A model generated the notes under the pieces. The model worked only from the letters and a program-made list of their open reading frames with translations. It was not told the DNA's origin and did no database searches. Position numbers and translations under genes: made by a program. A stretch of 64,000 nucleotides of DNA from Pseudomonas sp. Bout1 (lineage in GTDB: Bacteria; Pseudomonadota; Gammaproteobacteria; Pseudomonadales; Pseudomonadaceae): NCBI RefSeq assembly GCF_034314165.1, contig NZ_JAVIWK010000001.1, forward strand, positions 5,223,001-5,287,000. The letters run 5' to 3'. Below, piece after piece: positions 44,361 through 53,036 of the stretch; position 1 is the first letter of the stretch, and each line of letters opens with the position of its first letter.

Positions 44361-44408
44361 GCCAATAATCCGTCACTATTCGGGGATTCATAGTTATGCG
44401 GAAGGCAA

Positions 44409-44425
44409 GAGCAAGTGTTATGCCA
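44409..44425 (-). promoter_or_regulatory. Sigma54 promoter of fliL operon
   Basis: Minus strand TGGCATAACACTTGCTC with exact GG-N10-GC spacing. It should drive fliLMNOPQR-flhB under FleQ. Confidence 0.75.
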
Positions 44426-44460
44426 GAGTTGTCATGAAGACTGACGAAACAGGGACGATC

Positions 44461-44595
44461 CCTGTGGCGAGGGAGCTTGCTCCCGTTGGGCTGCGAAGTA
44501 GCCCCAAATCAGAGAGCAAGGTTTAACCGGTGTACGGCGGCGAAAAGCTTGGGAGGGCTTCGCCCTCCAACGGGAGCAAGCTCCCTCGCCACAGG
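44461..44595. repeat. REP palindrome pair between fliK and fliL
   Basis: 29-base perfect arms (44461-44489 and 44567-44595) around GTGGCGAGGGAGCTTGCTCCC; between them GGCTGCGAAG and GGAGGGCTTCGCCCTCC form smaller stems. It lies between the fliK stop and the fliL promoter and may terminate or stabilise fliK mRNA. Confidence 0.85.
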
Positions 44596-44613
44596 ATGGC
44601 CACCAAGCTCAGA

Positions 44614-45984
44614 TCAGGCGTAATAGTCCACGGCGCTGGAGCCGATCACCGACTGAATCACCGGCGCTGCAACTTCGGCCACTTCACCGACACCGCCGCC
44701 ATCAGCCCCATCACCACGCCCGCCACTGCCGCTGACGCCGCGGGCCTGGTTCTGCTGTTGCTGGTCCTGGCCCTGCTGACCCTGCCAGCCACGGGACTGG
44801 TCGGACACGTTGACGTCAACCTGGCCCATGCCCTGCTGGGCGAACATCTCGCGCAGGCGGCCCGACTGGCTTTCCAGGGCTTCACGCACCACCGCGTGGC
44901 CGCTCATGAAGGTGACCTGCGCCTGTTGGTCGGCGGACATTTTCACACTGATGTCCAAGCGGCCCAGTTCAGCGGGCTGCAACTGGATTTCCGCCGACTT
45001 GAGATTGGCGCTGGACAGGTACATGACCCGGTTCACCACCTCATCAGTCCAGCCGCTTTGGTGCATGGCCAGCGGCGCATTGGCCACCGGCGGCAGGGCA
45101 TTTGCGGTTTTCGGCGTGGCGGCCTGGGTCAGCGCGGCGAGGCGGTTGGCGAAGTCATCGACACGGGTGTCGCTGCTGGCGTCCTTCAGGTCCTTGAGAC
45201 CGCCTTCGATCAGGCCGGTAAAGGCTTTGTCGCCGCCCTGGTCGGCGCTGTCCTTGGTCGCCTGCTGATCGACCATATTGGCAAGGCCGGTGGCGAAGCT
45301 CTGCGCGGCAGTCGGTTGGTCCTGGGTTGGGGCTGAAGTGTTTTTTGCCGGGGCCTGGCTGCTGGCGGAAACGTGCCCGCCTTGCTCCATGGCCAGGCGC
45401 ACGGTGGGCATCGCATCCAGCGGATCGGCCTCGGGGTCGAAGGTGGGTTTGGCATCGTCCGTGGCGGCCACTGGCGGTGCCACGACTGGCTGGGTTTTGT
45501 CGTCTTTTGCCGCAGCCGGTGCCGGTGTTTCTACAGGCGCAGGCGTAACAGGGACGGGAACAGGCACCACTGCGGCCACCAGCGCCGGGTCGACAGCGGG
45601 GTCGACCGGAGGTTGCTGGGCCAGGGACGGATCGTCTGCCGGGGCATTGTCATCGGCCTTGGCGGTGGTGTCCGAGGTATCGGGTTTGGCTGGCGGGGTG
45701 GCAGGCAAAGTCTTGCCGTTATCGGCAACTGCTGGGGTGCCGGCGGCAGGCTTGTCGTTATTGGCTGCGGGCTTGGTGCTGGTGTCCGCCGGCTTGTCGC
45801 GGGGCGATTTGATGGGTGTGTCGGTGGGTTTTGCCGCAGGCGCGGGGGCCTGTTTGGCGAACACCTGAGCGAAGCCCGGGGCCTTGTCCCGCGGGTCTGC
45901 AGCGGCTACCGGCGGATTGGCCGCGGGCGCTTGAGGCTTGGCCGCAGAGGCCGCCTGAAGCAGCGAGTTCGAGGTGATTGCCAT
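44614..45984 (-). CDS. fliK: FliK, flagellar hook-length control protein
   Basis: Secreted molecular ruler that tells FlhB when the hook is long enough. The 456 residues are Ala/Pro/Asp-rich and low in complexity over the first two thirds, then carry the Flg_hook domain (LSSANLKSAEIQLQPAELGRLDISVKM ... VTFMSGHAVVREALESQ in key part), and a Gln/Gly-rich tail. It has its own sigma54 promoter about 50 bases upstream and stands apart from both the fliL and fliE operons. Confidence 0.94.
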   Translation of the reverse strand: MAITSNSLLQAASAAKPQAPAANPPVAAADPRDKAPGFAQVFAKQAPAPAAKPTDTPIKSPRDKPADTSTKPAANNDKPAAGTPAVADNGKTLPATPPAKPDTSDTTAKADDNAPADDPSLAQQPPVDPAVDPALVAAVVPVPVPVTPAPVETPAPAAAKDDKTQPVVAPPVAATDDAKPTFDPEADPLDAMPTVRLAMEQGGHVSASSQAPAKNTSAPTQDQPTAAQSFATGLANMVDQQATKDSADQGGDKAFTGLIEGGLKDLKDASSDTRVDDFANRLAALTQAATPKTANALPPVANAPLAMHQSGWTDEVVNRVMYLSSANLKSAEIQLQPAELGRLDISVKMSADQQAQVTFMSGHAVVREALESQSGRLREMFAQQGMGQVDVNVSDQSRGWQGQQGQDQQQQNQARGVSGSGGRGDGADGGGVGEVAEVAAPVIQSVIGSSAVDYYA

Positions 45985-46033
45985 ATGAAGAGTCTCCGCC
46001 GCACAGGGGTCGAGGGTGCGGTTACAGGAGGTA

Positions 46034-46050
46034 CAGCAAGAGTTGGGCCA
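46034..46050 (-). promoter_or_regulatory. Sigma54 promoter of fliK
   Basis: Minus strand TGGCCCAACTCTTGCTG with GG-N10-GC spacing and good TTGCT. It sits at the very edge of the giant inverted repeat that begins near 46060. Confidence 0.72.
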
Positions 46051-46059
46051 GCTTTGGGG

Positions 46060-46851
46060 TTTGGTGTGTATATCCGTTGTTTTTGTCAGGGCTGCTATTG
46101 GTTCCGCTTTTACAGCGGGTCACTTTTGAAAGGAGCCCAAAAGTAACCAAAAGGCTCTTGCCCCACCACTCGGCACCTCGCTTAGGCTCGGTGTGCCCTC
46201 ACTCCGGCATTACTACGCGGGCCGCCGCGACGGGCCGTCCCTGCCCCGTCGCGGCTAAACCGGCGTCCTGCCGGTTTACCCGCTCCGTACTACCTGCGTT
46301 CGGCCAGCGTGGTTGACGGGGCGCCTAAGATCAAGATCACAAGCAGATCAAGAACACAGCGGCCTACAGGCCGGCTTGAGTGTTAAAAGCCAGATCAAAA
46401 GCTAAAGCGGGCGGGCACGGTTCAAATGTGGGAGCTGGCTTGCCTGCGATGGCATCGCCGCGGTGTGTCTGAAAAACCGAGTCGCCTGCATCGCCGGCAA
46501 GCCAGCTCCTACAGCTTTTGCTCTGGCTTTTAACACTCAAGCCGGCCTGTAGGCCGCCGTGCCCTTGATCTGCTTGTGATCTTGATCTGACTGCCCCATT
46601 CAGCCCGAGGCCGAACGCAGGGATTGAGGAGCGGGTAAACCGGCAGGACGCCGGTTTAGCCGCGACGGGCCAGGGACGGGCCGTCGCGGCGGCCCGCTTC
46701 GCGGTGCCGGAGTGAGGGAACGCCGAGCCTAGGCGAGGCGCCGACAGGCGGGGCAGAGCCATTTGCTTACTTTGGGGCTTTTCCAAAGTGAGCCGCTGTA
46801 AGAGCGGAACCCTAAGCCGCCATGACCTAAATAACGGATATGTACACCAAT
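46060..46851. repeat. Giant imperfect inverted repeat (~340-bp arms)
   Basis: Left arm about 46060-46403 and right arm about 46513-46851 are imperfect inverted copies. Shared blocks include GGTTCCGCT(T/C)TTACAGCG, CGGCTAAACCGGCGTCCTGC, AAGATCACAAGCAGATCAAG and CGGCCTACAGGCCGGCTTGA. The spacer is a REP palindrome. The arms contain open frames that look like spurious proteins and none is credible. Apart from this element the 871-base stretch 45985-46855 holds only the fliK promoter. It could be a pair of oppositely placed repeat-family copies. Confidence 0.85.
46427..46513. repeat. REP palindrome in the centre of the giant inverted repeat
   Basis: Arms TGTGGGAGCTGGCTTGCC and GGCAAGCCAGCTCCTACA with inner ATGGCATCGCCG/CATCGCCG-related sequence. 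It belongs to the same class as the 7694 and 23179 copies. Confidence 0.8.
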
Positions 46852-46855
46852 AGCG

Positions 46856-47203
46856 TCAGAGCCCAAACCGCCCCCGCTCATGCTCATACAACGGCCGCAC
46901 CAGCGCGAATTCATGGTCAATCTCATCCACCAATCGCCCCAAATCCGTAACCACAGGCTTGGCCGACTTATCCTCAAGCAACTGACAAAGTTCAGCCAAC
47001 CGCACAGCCCCAAGGTTACCGCTACTCCCCTTGAAGCTATGCGCAATCCGCCCCAACGCCTTGGCGTCATCCCGCGCCCTGCGCAACGCCTCGACCCGCT
47101 TTTGCGAGTCATCAAGAAACGTATCGAGCAACTTCGGATACTCGCCCTCCATGACCTCCTGCAAGCCAGTCAGCACATCGGGGTCCAGATGAATCTCTGC
47201 CAC
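46856..47203 (-). CDS. hptB: HptB-like histidine phosphotransfer protein
   Basis: Phosphorelay carrier that receives phosphate from hybrid sensor kinases and passes it to HsbR. The 115 residues form one Hpt domain with phospho-acceptor His55 in GRIAHSFKGSSGNLGA. I start at the GTG at 47203, seven bases after AAGGAG; upstream sequence is not family-like. It follows hsbR by 31 bases. In P. aeruginosa the homologous trio controls biofilm and swarming through the FlgM/FliA branch; the role here is inferred from that. Confidence 0.85.
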   Translation of the reverse strand: MAEIHLDPDVLTGLQEVMEGEYPKLLDTFLDDSQKRVEALRRARDDAKALGRIAHSFKGSSGNLGAVRLAELCQLLEDKSAKPVVTDLGRLVDEIDHEFALVRPLYEHERGRFGL

Positions 47204-47234
47204 TTGTTCGCTCCTTGAATCAAGAATCGGCGGA

Positions 47235-48953
47235 TTATGCCAGAGCCGTCCATGAAAACTCCACGCACACACACCGCCCTCCGTCAGTCCAGCCTACATC
47301 GCTGCTCAACTGCCGCACCAGGCTCAACCCCCGACCAGACAGACGGTCAACATCCAACGGCCTGCCCAACACCTTCTCCACATCAAACCCCGGCCCACTG
47401 TCCTCGATCCGCAAGGTCAGGCGACCACCCTCCCCAGTCGGCACCACATTCAGGTGCACCCGCACAAACCCGCTGCTCAACTGCGCCAACCGCTCATTAC
47501 GCTCAAGGTAATAGGCAGCAAACCCCTCGGCATCCCGCTTGAGCCGCGAATCCAGCCGCAGTACGCCATGCTCCAGGGCATTGGAATACAGCTCCGCCAT
47601 CACGCTATACAACGCACCGCTCTGCTCGCGCAGCCCATGAATTTCCAACAGCAGTTGCAGCAAATACGGCAAAGGGTTGTAGGACTTAAGCGTCTGGGCA
47701 CGAAACTCAAAACTCACCGACCAATCCAGCGGCGAAGACTGGCCGCTGTCGGAATACACCACCGACGGCGACCGCAACGGCTCACCCGCCTGCAGGCTGA
47801 TCTCCACCATGCTGATGTCATCGCGCACCTCGCCGCGAAACCCCGCCAGCGCCTGCTCGATCTCTTCAAATAAGCGGTCAGGCTCGCGGTTGGCCGCAAA
47901 CACCTGCTGCAAACGCTCGGCGCCAAACAACTGCTCATGGGCATCTGCCGTATCCAGCACGCCATCCGACAGCAAAAACACCCGGTCACCCAGCGCCATC
48001 GGCCAGACTTCAGTGCGGTCATCAAACGCCTCGGCCGCCAGCACCCCCAATGGCAGGTGCCGCGACACCAGCGGCGTGCGCTTGCCCGTGGCGATGTCAT
48101 GCACATAGCCCTCGGGCATGCCGCCGTTCCACACTTCCACCACCCGCCGCTGCGCGCTGAGGCACAGCAAGGTGGCGCAACAGAACATGTCTATCGGCAG
48201 GATGCGCTTGAGCTTGGCGTTCATCTCTCGCAGGGTTTGTGCCAGGCCGTAGCCCTTGGCGGTCATGCCATAGAACACTTCCGCCAGCGGCATGGCGCCG
48301 ACCGCCGCCGGCAAACCATGGCCGGTAAAGTCCCCCAGCAGCACATGCATATCGCCCGACGGCGTGTAGGCCGCCAGCAGCAGGTCACCGTTGAACAACG
48401 CATAGGGCGATTGCACGTAGCGGATGTTCGGCGCGGCATTGATACAGCCAGAATGCGCGACCTTGTCGAACACCGCCTTGGCCACCCGTTGCTCCTGCAG
48501 CAGGTAGTCGTGGTGCCGGGCAATCAGGTCGCGCTGCTGCAACACGGTGGCTTGCAAACGGCGCAGGCGGTCCATGGCGTTGATCTTCGCCGCGAGGATC
48601 ACCTGGTTATAGGGCTTGGCCAGGAAGTCGTCACCGCCGGCATCCAGGCATTGGGCCAGGGCTTCGCTTTCGCGCAGGGAGGTGAGAAAGATGATCGGCA
48701 CCAGCGCCTCACCCGCCAGTTGCTTGATCTGCCGCGCCGCCTCGAAGCCGTCCATCACCGGCATCAGCGCGTCCATCAACACCAACTGTGGGCGTTCGCG
48801 GGTGAACACTTCCACGGCCTCTTCGCCGTTGCTGGCGGTTATTACCTGGTGGCCCTGGCGGCGCACGATGGTCGACAGCAACAGCAGGTCGGCAGCGCTG
48901 TCTTCGGCAATCAACACCGTCAGCGCTTCAAGCACCGGGGCCAGGACGCTCAA
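47235..48953 (-). CDS. hsbR: HsbR-like response regulator, PP2C phosphatase/kinase
   Basis: A 572-residue three-part regulator. The N-terminal receiver has phospho-acceptor Asp61 (QLVLMDALMPVMDG). The PP2C/SpoIIE-type phosphatase follows (NGDLLLAAYTPSGDMHVLLGDFTGHGLPAAVG, FLLSDGVLDTADAH, GEVRDDISMVEI). The C-terminal HATPase domain resembles anti-sigma kinases (ELYSNALEHGVLRLDS, LRIEDSGPGFD, GRGLSLVRQL). Such proteins dephosphorylate or phosphorylate the STAS partner HsbA. It overlaps hsbA by four bases. Confidence 0.88.
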   Translation of the reverse strand: MSVLAPVLEALTVLIAEDSAADLLLLSTIVRRQGHQVITASNGEEAVEVFTRERPQLVLMDALMPVMDGFEAARQIKQLAGEALVPIIFLTSLRESEALAQCLDAGGDDFLAKPYNQVILAAKINAMDRLRRLQATVLQQRDLIARHHDYLLQEQRVAKAVFDKVAHSGCINAAPNIRYVQSPYALFNGDLLLAAYTPSGDMHVLLGDFTGHGLPAAVGAMPLAEVFYGMTAKGYGLAQTLREMNAKLKRILPIDMFCCATLLCLSAQRRVVEVWNGGMPEGYVHDIATGKRTPLVSRHLPLGVLAAEAFDDRTEVWPMALGDRVFLLSDGVLDTADAHEQLFGAERLQQVFAANREPDRLFEEIEQALAGFRGEVRDDISMVEISLQAGEPLRSPSVVYSDSGQSSPLDWSVSFEFRAQTLKSYNPLPYLLQLLLEIHGLREQSGALYSVMAELYSNALEHGVLRLDSRLKRDAEGFAAYYLERNERLAQLSSGFVRVHLNVVPTGEGGRLTLRIEDSGPGFDVEKVLGRPLDVDRLSGRGLSLVRQLSSDVGWTDGGRCVCVEFSWTALA

Positions 48954-49255
48954 GTGAGGTCGAACAATTTGTCGAAGTTGGAAATGGCGAGGATCTTGCG
49001 CACGTCAGAGTTGCTGTTGACCACCTGCACCTCGGCATTGTCGCCACCGGCATGGTCGCGCAGCAGCAGGAGCATGCCCAGGGCCGAGCTGTCCATGTAG
49101 GTGGTTTCTTTCAGGTCCACTACGTAGGTTTCCGGCACCTTGTAAAACCGCTCGTAGGCATCACGAAAGGCCTGGTGGCTACCGAAATCGAATCGCCCCC
49201 TGACAGTAATCGTCAACTTCGTCCCGTCCAGGGACACTTCTGATTCGACTGGCAT
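48950..49255 (-). CDS. hsbA: HsbA-like STAS-domain anti-sigma factor antagonist
   Basis: A 101-residue STAS protein with the phosphorylatable serine in TTYMDSSALGMLLLL (Ser56 or Ser57). In P. aeruginosa HsbA binds FlgM or the diguanylate cyclase HsbD depending on phosphorylation, linking this switch to FliA-dependent motility. It is the first gene of the hsbA-hsbR-hptB unit and lies downstream of fliJ with a REP pair in the gap. Confidence 0.87.
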   Translation of the reverse strand: MPVESEVSLDGTKLTITVRGRFDFGSHQAFRDAYERFYKVPETYVVDLKETTYMDSSALGMLLLLRDHAGGDNAEVQVVNSNSDVRKILAISNFDKLFDLT

Positions 49256-49270
49256 ACGACTGCTTCCTTG

Positions 49271-49296
49271 TCATTGGCAATGTGCAACAAGGTTTA
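49271..49296 (-). promoter_or_regulatory. Possible FliA promoter of hsbA
   Basis: Minus strand TAAA-N14-GCCAATGA resembles the sigma28 form TAAA-N15-GCCGATAA, one base short and with two mismatches. Weak evidence, supported by the link between this module and flagellar control. Confidence 0.3.
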
Positions 49297-49324
49297 GCAG
49301 GTGATGGGGCAGTGGGCAAATCCA

Positions 49325-49425
49325 TGTAGGAGCGAGCTTGCTCGCGAAGAACGCAAGACCAGCGCGTAAATCCTGATTGCCCCGCGTTATCGTTGACGAC
49401 CTTCGCGAGCAAGCTCGCTCCCACA
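49325..49425. repeat. REP palindrome pair between fliJ and hsbA
   Basis: 25-base arms (49325-49349 and 49401-49425) with core GTAGGAGCGAGCTTGCTCGCG, nearly identical in class and in inner sequence (CGCGTTATCGTTGACGA) to the copy at 24970-25069. Confidence 0.8.
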
Positions 49426-49440
49426 GGGGCTGCGGCGTTG

Positions 49441-49890
49441 TTAATAGGGGCTTTGGCGGGGAAGACGCTGGGACAGTTCATCGAGCAACTTCTGCTCGCG
49501 CTTGTCTTCCAGCGCGCGGGCTTCGTCGATGTAGCGCTGCACCAGTTTGCGCAGGCCTTCGACCCGGGCGTAGGCCTGTTGCCAGCTGTCGCGGGCCTTG
49601 TCGACGTTGGCCTGGTGCCAGGCCAGGCTCTGGCGCTGCTGGCCGACGGCGGTTTCCAACTGGTTGAGAAAGCCCTGGTAGCCCATCAGCCATTGGCCGG
49701 AGACGCCCTTGCTGCCACGCTCGATCCACTGCTGCTGGTACTCGCCGCGAAAGCGCTCCAGGTCGCCCAGTTTGCTTTCTGCCAGGCGAACCTGGCCCTG
49801 GAAGTAACCCAGGCGCTGGACGGCGGTTTTTTCGGCTTTTTCGGCCATGTCCACCACCGGGGCAAGGCGTGCGGCGCGGGTGTTGGCCAT
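49441..49890 (-). CDS. fliJ: FliJ, flagellar export chaperone
   Basis: Coiled-coil protein that couples the FliI ATPase to the export gate. The 149 residues are almost wholly helical and charged (KAEKTAVQRLGYFQGQVRLAESKLGDLERF). Last gene of fliEFGHIJ, three bases after fliI. Confidence 0.94.
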   Translation of the reverse strand: MANTRAARLAPVVDMAEKAEKTAVQRLGYFQGQVRLAESKLGDLERFRGEYQQQWIERGSKGVSGQWLMGYQGFLNQLETAVGQQRQSLAWHQANVDKARDSWQQAYARVEGLRKLVQRYIDEARALEDKREQKLLDELSQRLPRQSPY

Positions 49891-49893
49891 GGT

Positions 49894-51252
49894 TTATCCG
49901 CCTGGCGCCGGCGCGAAGATCGTGCCCAGGTGTGCCTCGCTTTCACCCATACTGATCTTGTCGTTGAGGCCCTGGCGCAGGTAAGTCACCAGTTGCGGTT
50001 GCAGGGCAATCGCCAGGTCGGTCTCGCGATCACCGCCGGCCACATAGGCGCCGACGCTGATCAGGTCGCGGCTCTGTTGATAGCGCGACCACAGTTGCTT
50101 GAACTGCTGCGCACGCATCATGTGCTCAGGCGTGACCACCGACGGCATCACCCGGCTGATGGAGGCTTCGATATCGATGGCCGGGTAGTGCCCTTCCTCG
50201 GCCAAGCGCCGCGACAGCACGATGTGCCCGTCGAGCACGCCCCGCGCCGAGTCGGCAATCGGGTCCTGCTGGTCATCGCCTTCGGACAGCACGGTGTAGA
50301 ACGCGGTGATCGAACCACCACCGGCTTCGGCATTACCGGCACGTTCCACCAGCTTGGGCAGCTTGGCGAACACCGACGGCGGGTAGCCCTTGGTGGCCGG
50401 GGGCTCGCCGATGGCCAGGGCGATTTCCCGCTGGGCCTGGGCGAAACGGGTCAGGGAGTCCATCAGCAACAGAACGTTTTTACCCTTGTCGCGAAAATAT
50501 TCGGCGATGCGCGTGCAGTACATCGCGGCACGCAGGCGCATCAGCGGCGCGTCATCCGCCGGTGAGGCGACTACGACTGAACGCTTGAGGCCTTCTTCGC
50601 CGAGGCTGTGCTCGATGAATTCCTTCACCTCGCGGCCCCGCTCGCCGATCAGCCCGACCACGATGATGTCGGCCTCGGTGAAGCGGGTCATCATGCCCAG
50701 CAGCACCGATTTACCCACGCCGGTACCGGCAAACAGGCCCAGGCGCTGACCGCGGCCCACCGTCAATAAACCGTTGATGCTGCGGATGCCCACGTCCAGC
50801 GGCACGCTGATGGGGTTGCGCTTGAGCGGGTTGATGGTCGGGCCGTCCATCGGCACCCAGTCTTCGGCCTTCATGCCGCCCTTGCCGTCGAGGGCGCGCC
50901 CGGCGCCATCGAGTACGCGACCGAGCATGCTCATGCCCATGGGCAGGCGGCCGGTGTCGGCCAACGGCACCACGCGGGCGCCGGGTGCAATGCCGGCGAC
51001 ACTGCCGACGGGCATCAGGAAGACTTTGCTGCCGGAGAAGCCCATCACTTCGGCTTCGACCTGCACCGGGTGGTAGCTGTCGTCGTTGATCACCATGCAG
51101 CGGCTGCCCATGGCGGCGCGCAGGCCTTCGGCTTCCAGGGTCAGGCCGACCATGCGCAGCAGGCGGCCCTCCAGGATCGGCTGGCCCGGCAACTCGGTGA
51201 CTTCGGCATAGCCACCCAGGCGCTTGGCAAAGCTGGTGCGATCAAGGCGCAT
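49894..51252 (-). CDS. fliI: FliI, flagellar export ATPase
   Basis: F1-type ATPase energising flagellar protein export. The 452 residues hold the P-loop AGTGVGKS at 175-182, Walker [22 protein letters not shown] and family end segments. It overlaps fliH by 11 bases and lies three bases before fliJ. Confidence 0.97.
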   Translation of the reverse strand: MRLDRTSFAKRLGGYAEVTELPGQPILEGRLLRMVGLTLEAEGLRAAMGSRCMVINDDSYHPVQVEAEVMGFSGSKVFLMPVGSVAGIAPGARVVPLADTGRLPMGMSMLGRVLDGAGRALDGKGGMKAEDWVPMDGPTINPLKRNPISVPLDVGIRSINGLLTVGRGQRLGLFAGTGVGKSVLLGMMTRFTEADIIVVGLIGERGREVKEFIEHSLGEEGLKRSVVVASPADDAPLMRLRAAMYCTRIAEYFRDKGKNVLLLMDSLTRFAQAQREIALAIGEPPATKGYPPSVFAKLPKLVERAGNAEAGGGSITAFYTVLSEGDDQQDPIADSARGVLDGHIVLSRRLAEEGHYPAIDIEASISRVMPSVVTPEHMMRAQQFKQLWSRYQQSRDLISVGAYVAGGDRETDLAIALQPQLVTYLRQGLNDKISMGESEAHLGTIFAPAPGG

Positions 51253-52006
51253 CGGGGGTATCCAGCTCGACGCTCAGGTCTGGCTCTGCCGGGTGTAGCG
51301 CCTGCTCGTGCAACTGGTCAAACAGCTTGGCCATGATTTGGGTGATGCGCGTCTCCACCGTGGCGTCGATACGGCTGTGTTCGGTCTCCACCCGGCAGCC
51401 ACCGGGCAGCAGCGCGACGTCTTCGACAATGCGCCAGGTTTCTTCATGGCGCTCGCGCAGGGCTTTGACCTGTTCGAAATCCTGCGGGTTGATGTACAGC
51501 CGCACGTTGCCGACGCCCAAAGGCAGCAGCTTGAGGGCTTCGCGCATCACGCTTTCGATTTGCGTGGAGTCCAGGGCCAGCTCGCGCTGAATCACCTGGC
51601 GGGTGATGTGCTCCACCAGCCCGACCATGGCTTTTTCGATCTGCGAATCCTGCTCGGCGATAGGCTCGAACAGGCTGCCCATCAGGGTTTCCAGGCTGGC
51701 GAGCTTGACGCTCAGGGCCGCCTCGGCTTCCTGGCGAACCTTGAGCGTGGTGCTGCGAAAACCGTCTTTTTCGCCGGTGGAAAAGCCCTCGTTGTAGGCT
51801 TCCTGGCGAATGCTTTCGAGCTCTTCGAGGGTCAGTGGCTGGACTTCTTCCAGCGGCACTTCTTCCATTTCGGCCGGGGTTTCTTCTACCGGCGCGGGCT
51901 CAGGCTCCGGACGATGCGGGTCGAAACTGGGCAGCGACCAGACGTCGAACCCTCCGACGTCCCGTGCGCGAATCAGATCGCTGGGCGTCTCATCTTTGTT
52001 CGACAT
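51242..52006 (-). CDS. fliH: FliH, flagellar ATPase regulator
   Basis: Negative regulator and stator of FliI. 254 residues: an acidic/proline-rich front ([25 protein letters not shown]), then long helices, and the C-terminal FliI-binding domain ([47 protein letters not shown]). It begins 10 bases after fliG. Confidence 0.94.
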   Translation of the reverse strand: MSNKDETPSDLIRARDVGGFDVWSLPSFDPHRPEPEPAPVEETPAEMEEVPLEEVQPLTLEELESIRQEAYNEGFSTGEKDGFRSTTLKVRQEAEAALSVKLASLETLMGSLFEPIAEQDSQIEKAMVGLVEHITRQVIQRELALDSTQIESVMREALKLLPLGVGNVRLYINPQDFEQVKALRERHEETWRIVEDVALLPGGCRVETEHSRIDATVETRITQIMAKLFDQLHEQALHPAEPDLSVELDTPDAP

Positions 52007-52016
52007 GCGCGGCGCC

Positions 52017-53036
52017 TTAAATCATTTCTTCGCCGCCCTTCCCACCGAGAACGATTTCTCCGGCTTCGGCCATACGGCGGGCAATGGTGAGGATCTCTTT
52101 CTGCGCAGTTTCCACGTCGCTGACGCGCACCGGGCCCTTGGCCTCCAGGTCGTCGCGCAACAGTTCGGAAGCCCGCTTGGACATGTTCTTGAAGATCTTT
52201 TCCTTGACGCCTTCGTCCGAGCCCTTGAGGGCCAGCACCAACACATCGGAGGACACTTCACGCAGCAACGCCTGGATACCACGGTCGTCGACGTCGGAGA
52301 GGTTGTTGAACACAAACATCAGGTCTTCGATCTGCACCGACAGGCTGTCGTCGATCTCGCGGATCGAGTCCATCAACTGGCCTTCCACCGAGCTGTCGAG
52401 GAAGTTCATGATGTCGGCCGCACGTTTGATGCCGCCCAGAGTGGTACGCGACGCGTTGGAGTTGCCCGAGAACTGCTTCTCGAGAATCGTGTTCAATTCT
52501 TTCAAGGCTGCCGGCTGCACGGTGTTCAGCGAGGAGACGCGCAGGATGATGTCCAGGCGCACCTTGTGGTCGAAATGGCCGAGCACTTCACCGGCCTGGT
52601 CAGGGTCCAGGTACGCCACCACGATCGCCTGGATCTGCGGGTGTTCGTAGCGGATCACGTCGGCCACGGCGCGCGGCTCCATCCACTTGAGGCTGTCGAG
52701 GCCGCTGGTATTGCCGCCCAGCAGGATGCGGTCGATCAGGCCGTTGGCCTTGTCTTCGCCAAGGGCCGAGGTGAGCATCTTGCGAATGTAGCTGTCGGAG
52801 CCGACACCCAGGCTGGTCTGGTCGCCGACGATCTCGACGAACTCGCTCATCACCTGCTCGACTTGCTCGCGGTGCACATTGCGCATTTGCGCCATGGCCA
52901 CGCCCACTCGCTGAACCTCTTTGGGGCCCATGTGGCGCAGCACTTGGGCGGCGTCGGTTTCTCCCAGGGACAGCAACAGCACGGCGGCTTTGTCGACCCG
53001 GGAGAGTTTGGCTACAGCGACTCGAGCATCACTCAT
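52017..53036 (-). CDS. fliG: FliG, flagellar motor switch protein
   Basis: Rotor protein that contacts the stator. The 339 residues have the N-terminal FliF-binding domain (LSRVDKAAVLLLSLGETDAAQVLRHM), the EHPQIQAIVVAYLD motif in the middle, and the C-terminal torque domain with charged face (FEDLMFVFNN-like IEDLMFVFNNLSDVDDRGIQALLREV). It overlaps fliF by eight bases. Confidence 0.97.
   Translation of the reverse strand: MSDARVAVAKLSRVDKAAVLLLSLGETDAAQVLRHMGPKEVQRVGVAMAQMRNVHREQVEQVMSEFVEIVGDQTSLGVGSDSYIRKMLTSALGEDKANGLIDRILLGGNTSGLDSLKWMEPRAVADVIRYEHPQIQAIVVAYLDPDQAGEVLGHFDHKVRLDIILRVSSLNTVQPAALKELNTILEKQFSGNSNASRTTLGGIKRAADIMNFLDSSVEGQLMDSIREIDDSLSVQIEDLMFVFNNLSDVDDRGIQALLREVSSDVLVLALKGSDEGVKEKIFKNMSKRASELLRDDLEAKGPVRVSDVETAQKEILTIARRMAEAGEIVLGGKGGEEMI

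Noticed and set aside
46364..46786. 140-codon open frame inside the giant inverted repeat
   Set aside because: Mirrors sequence present in both repeat arms; such frames arise from the repeat itself and are often mis-annotated as hypothetical proteins.
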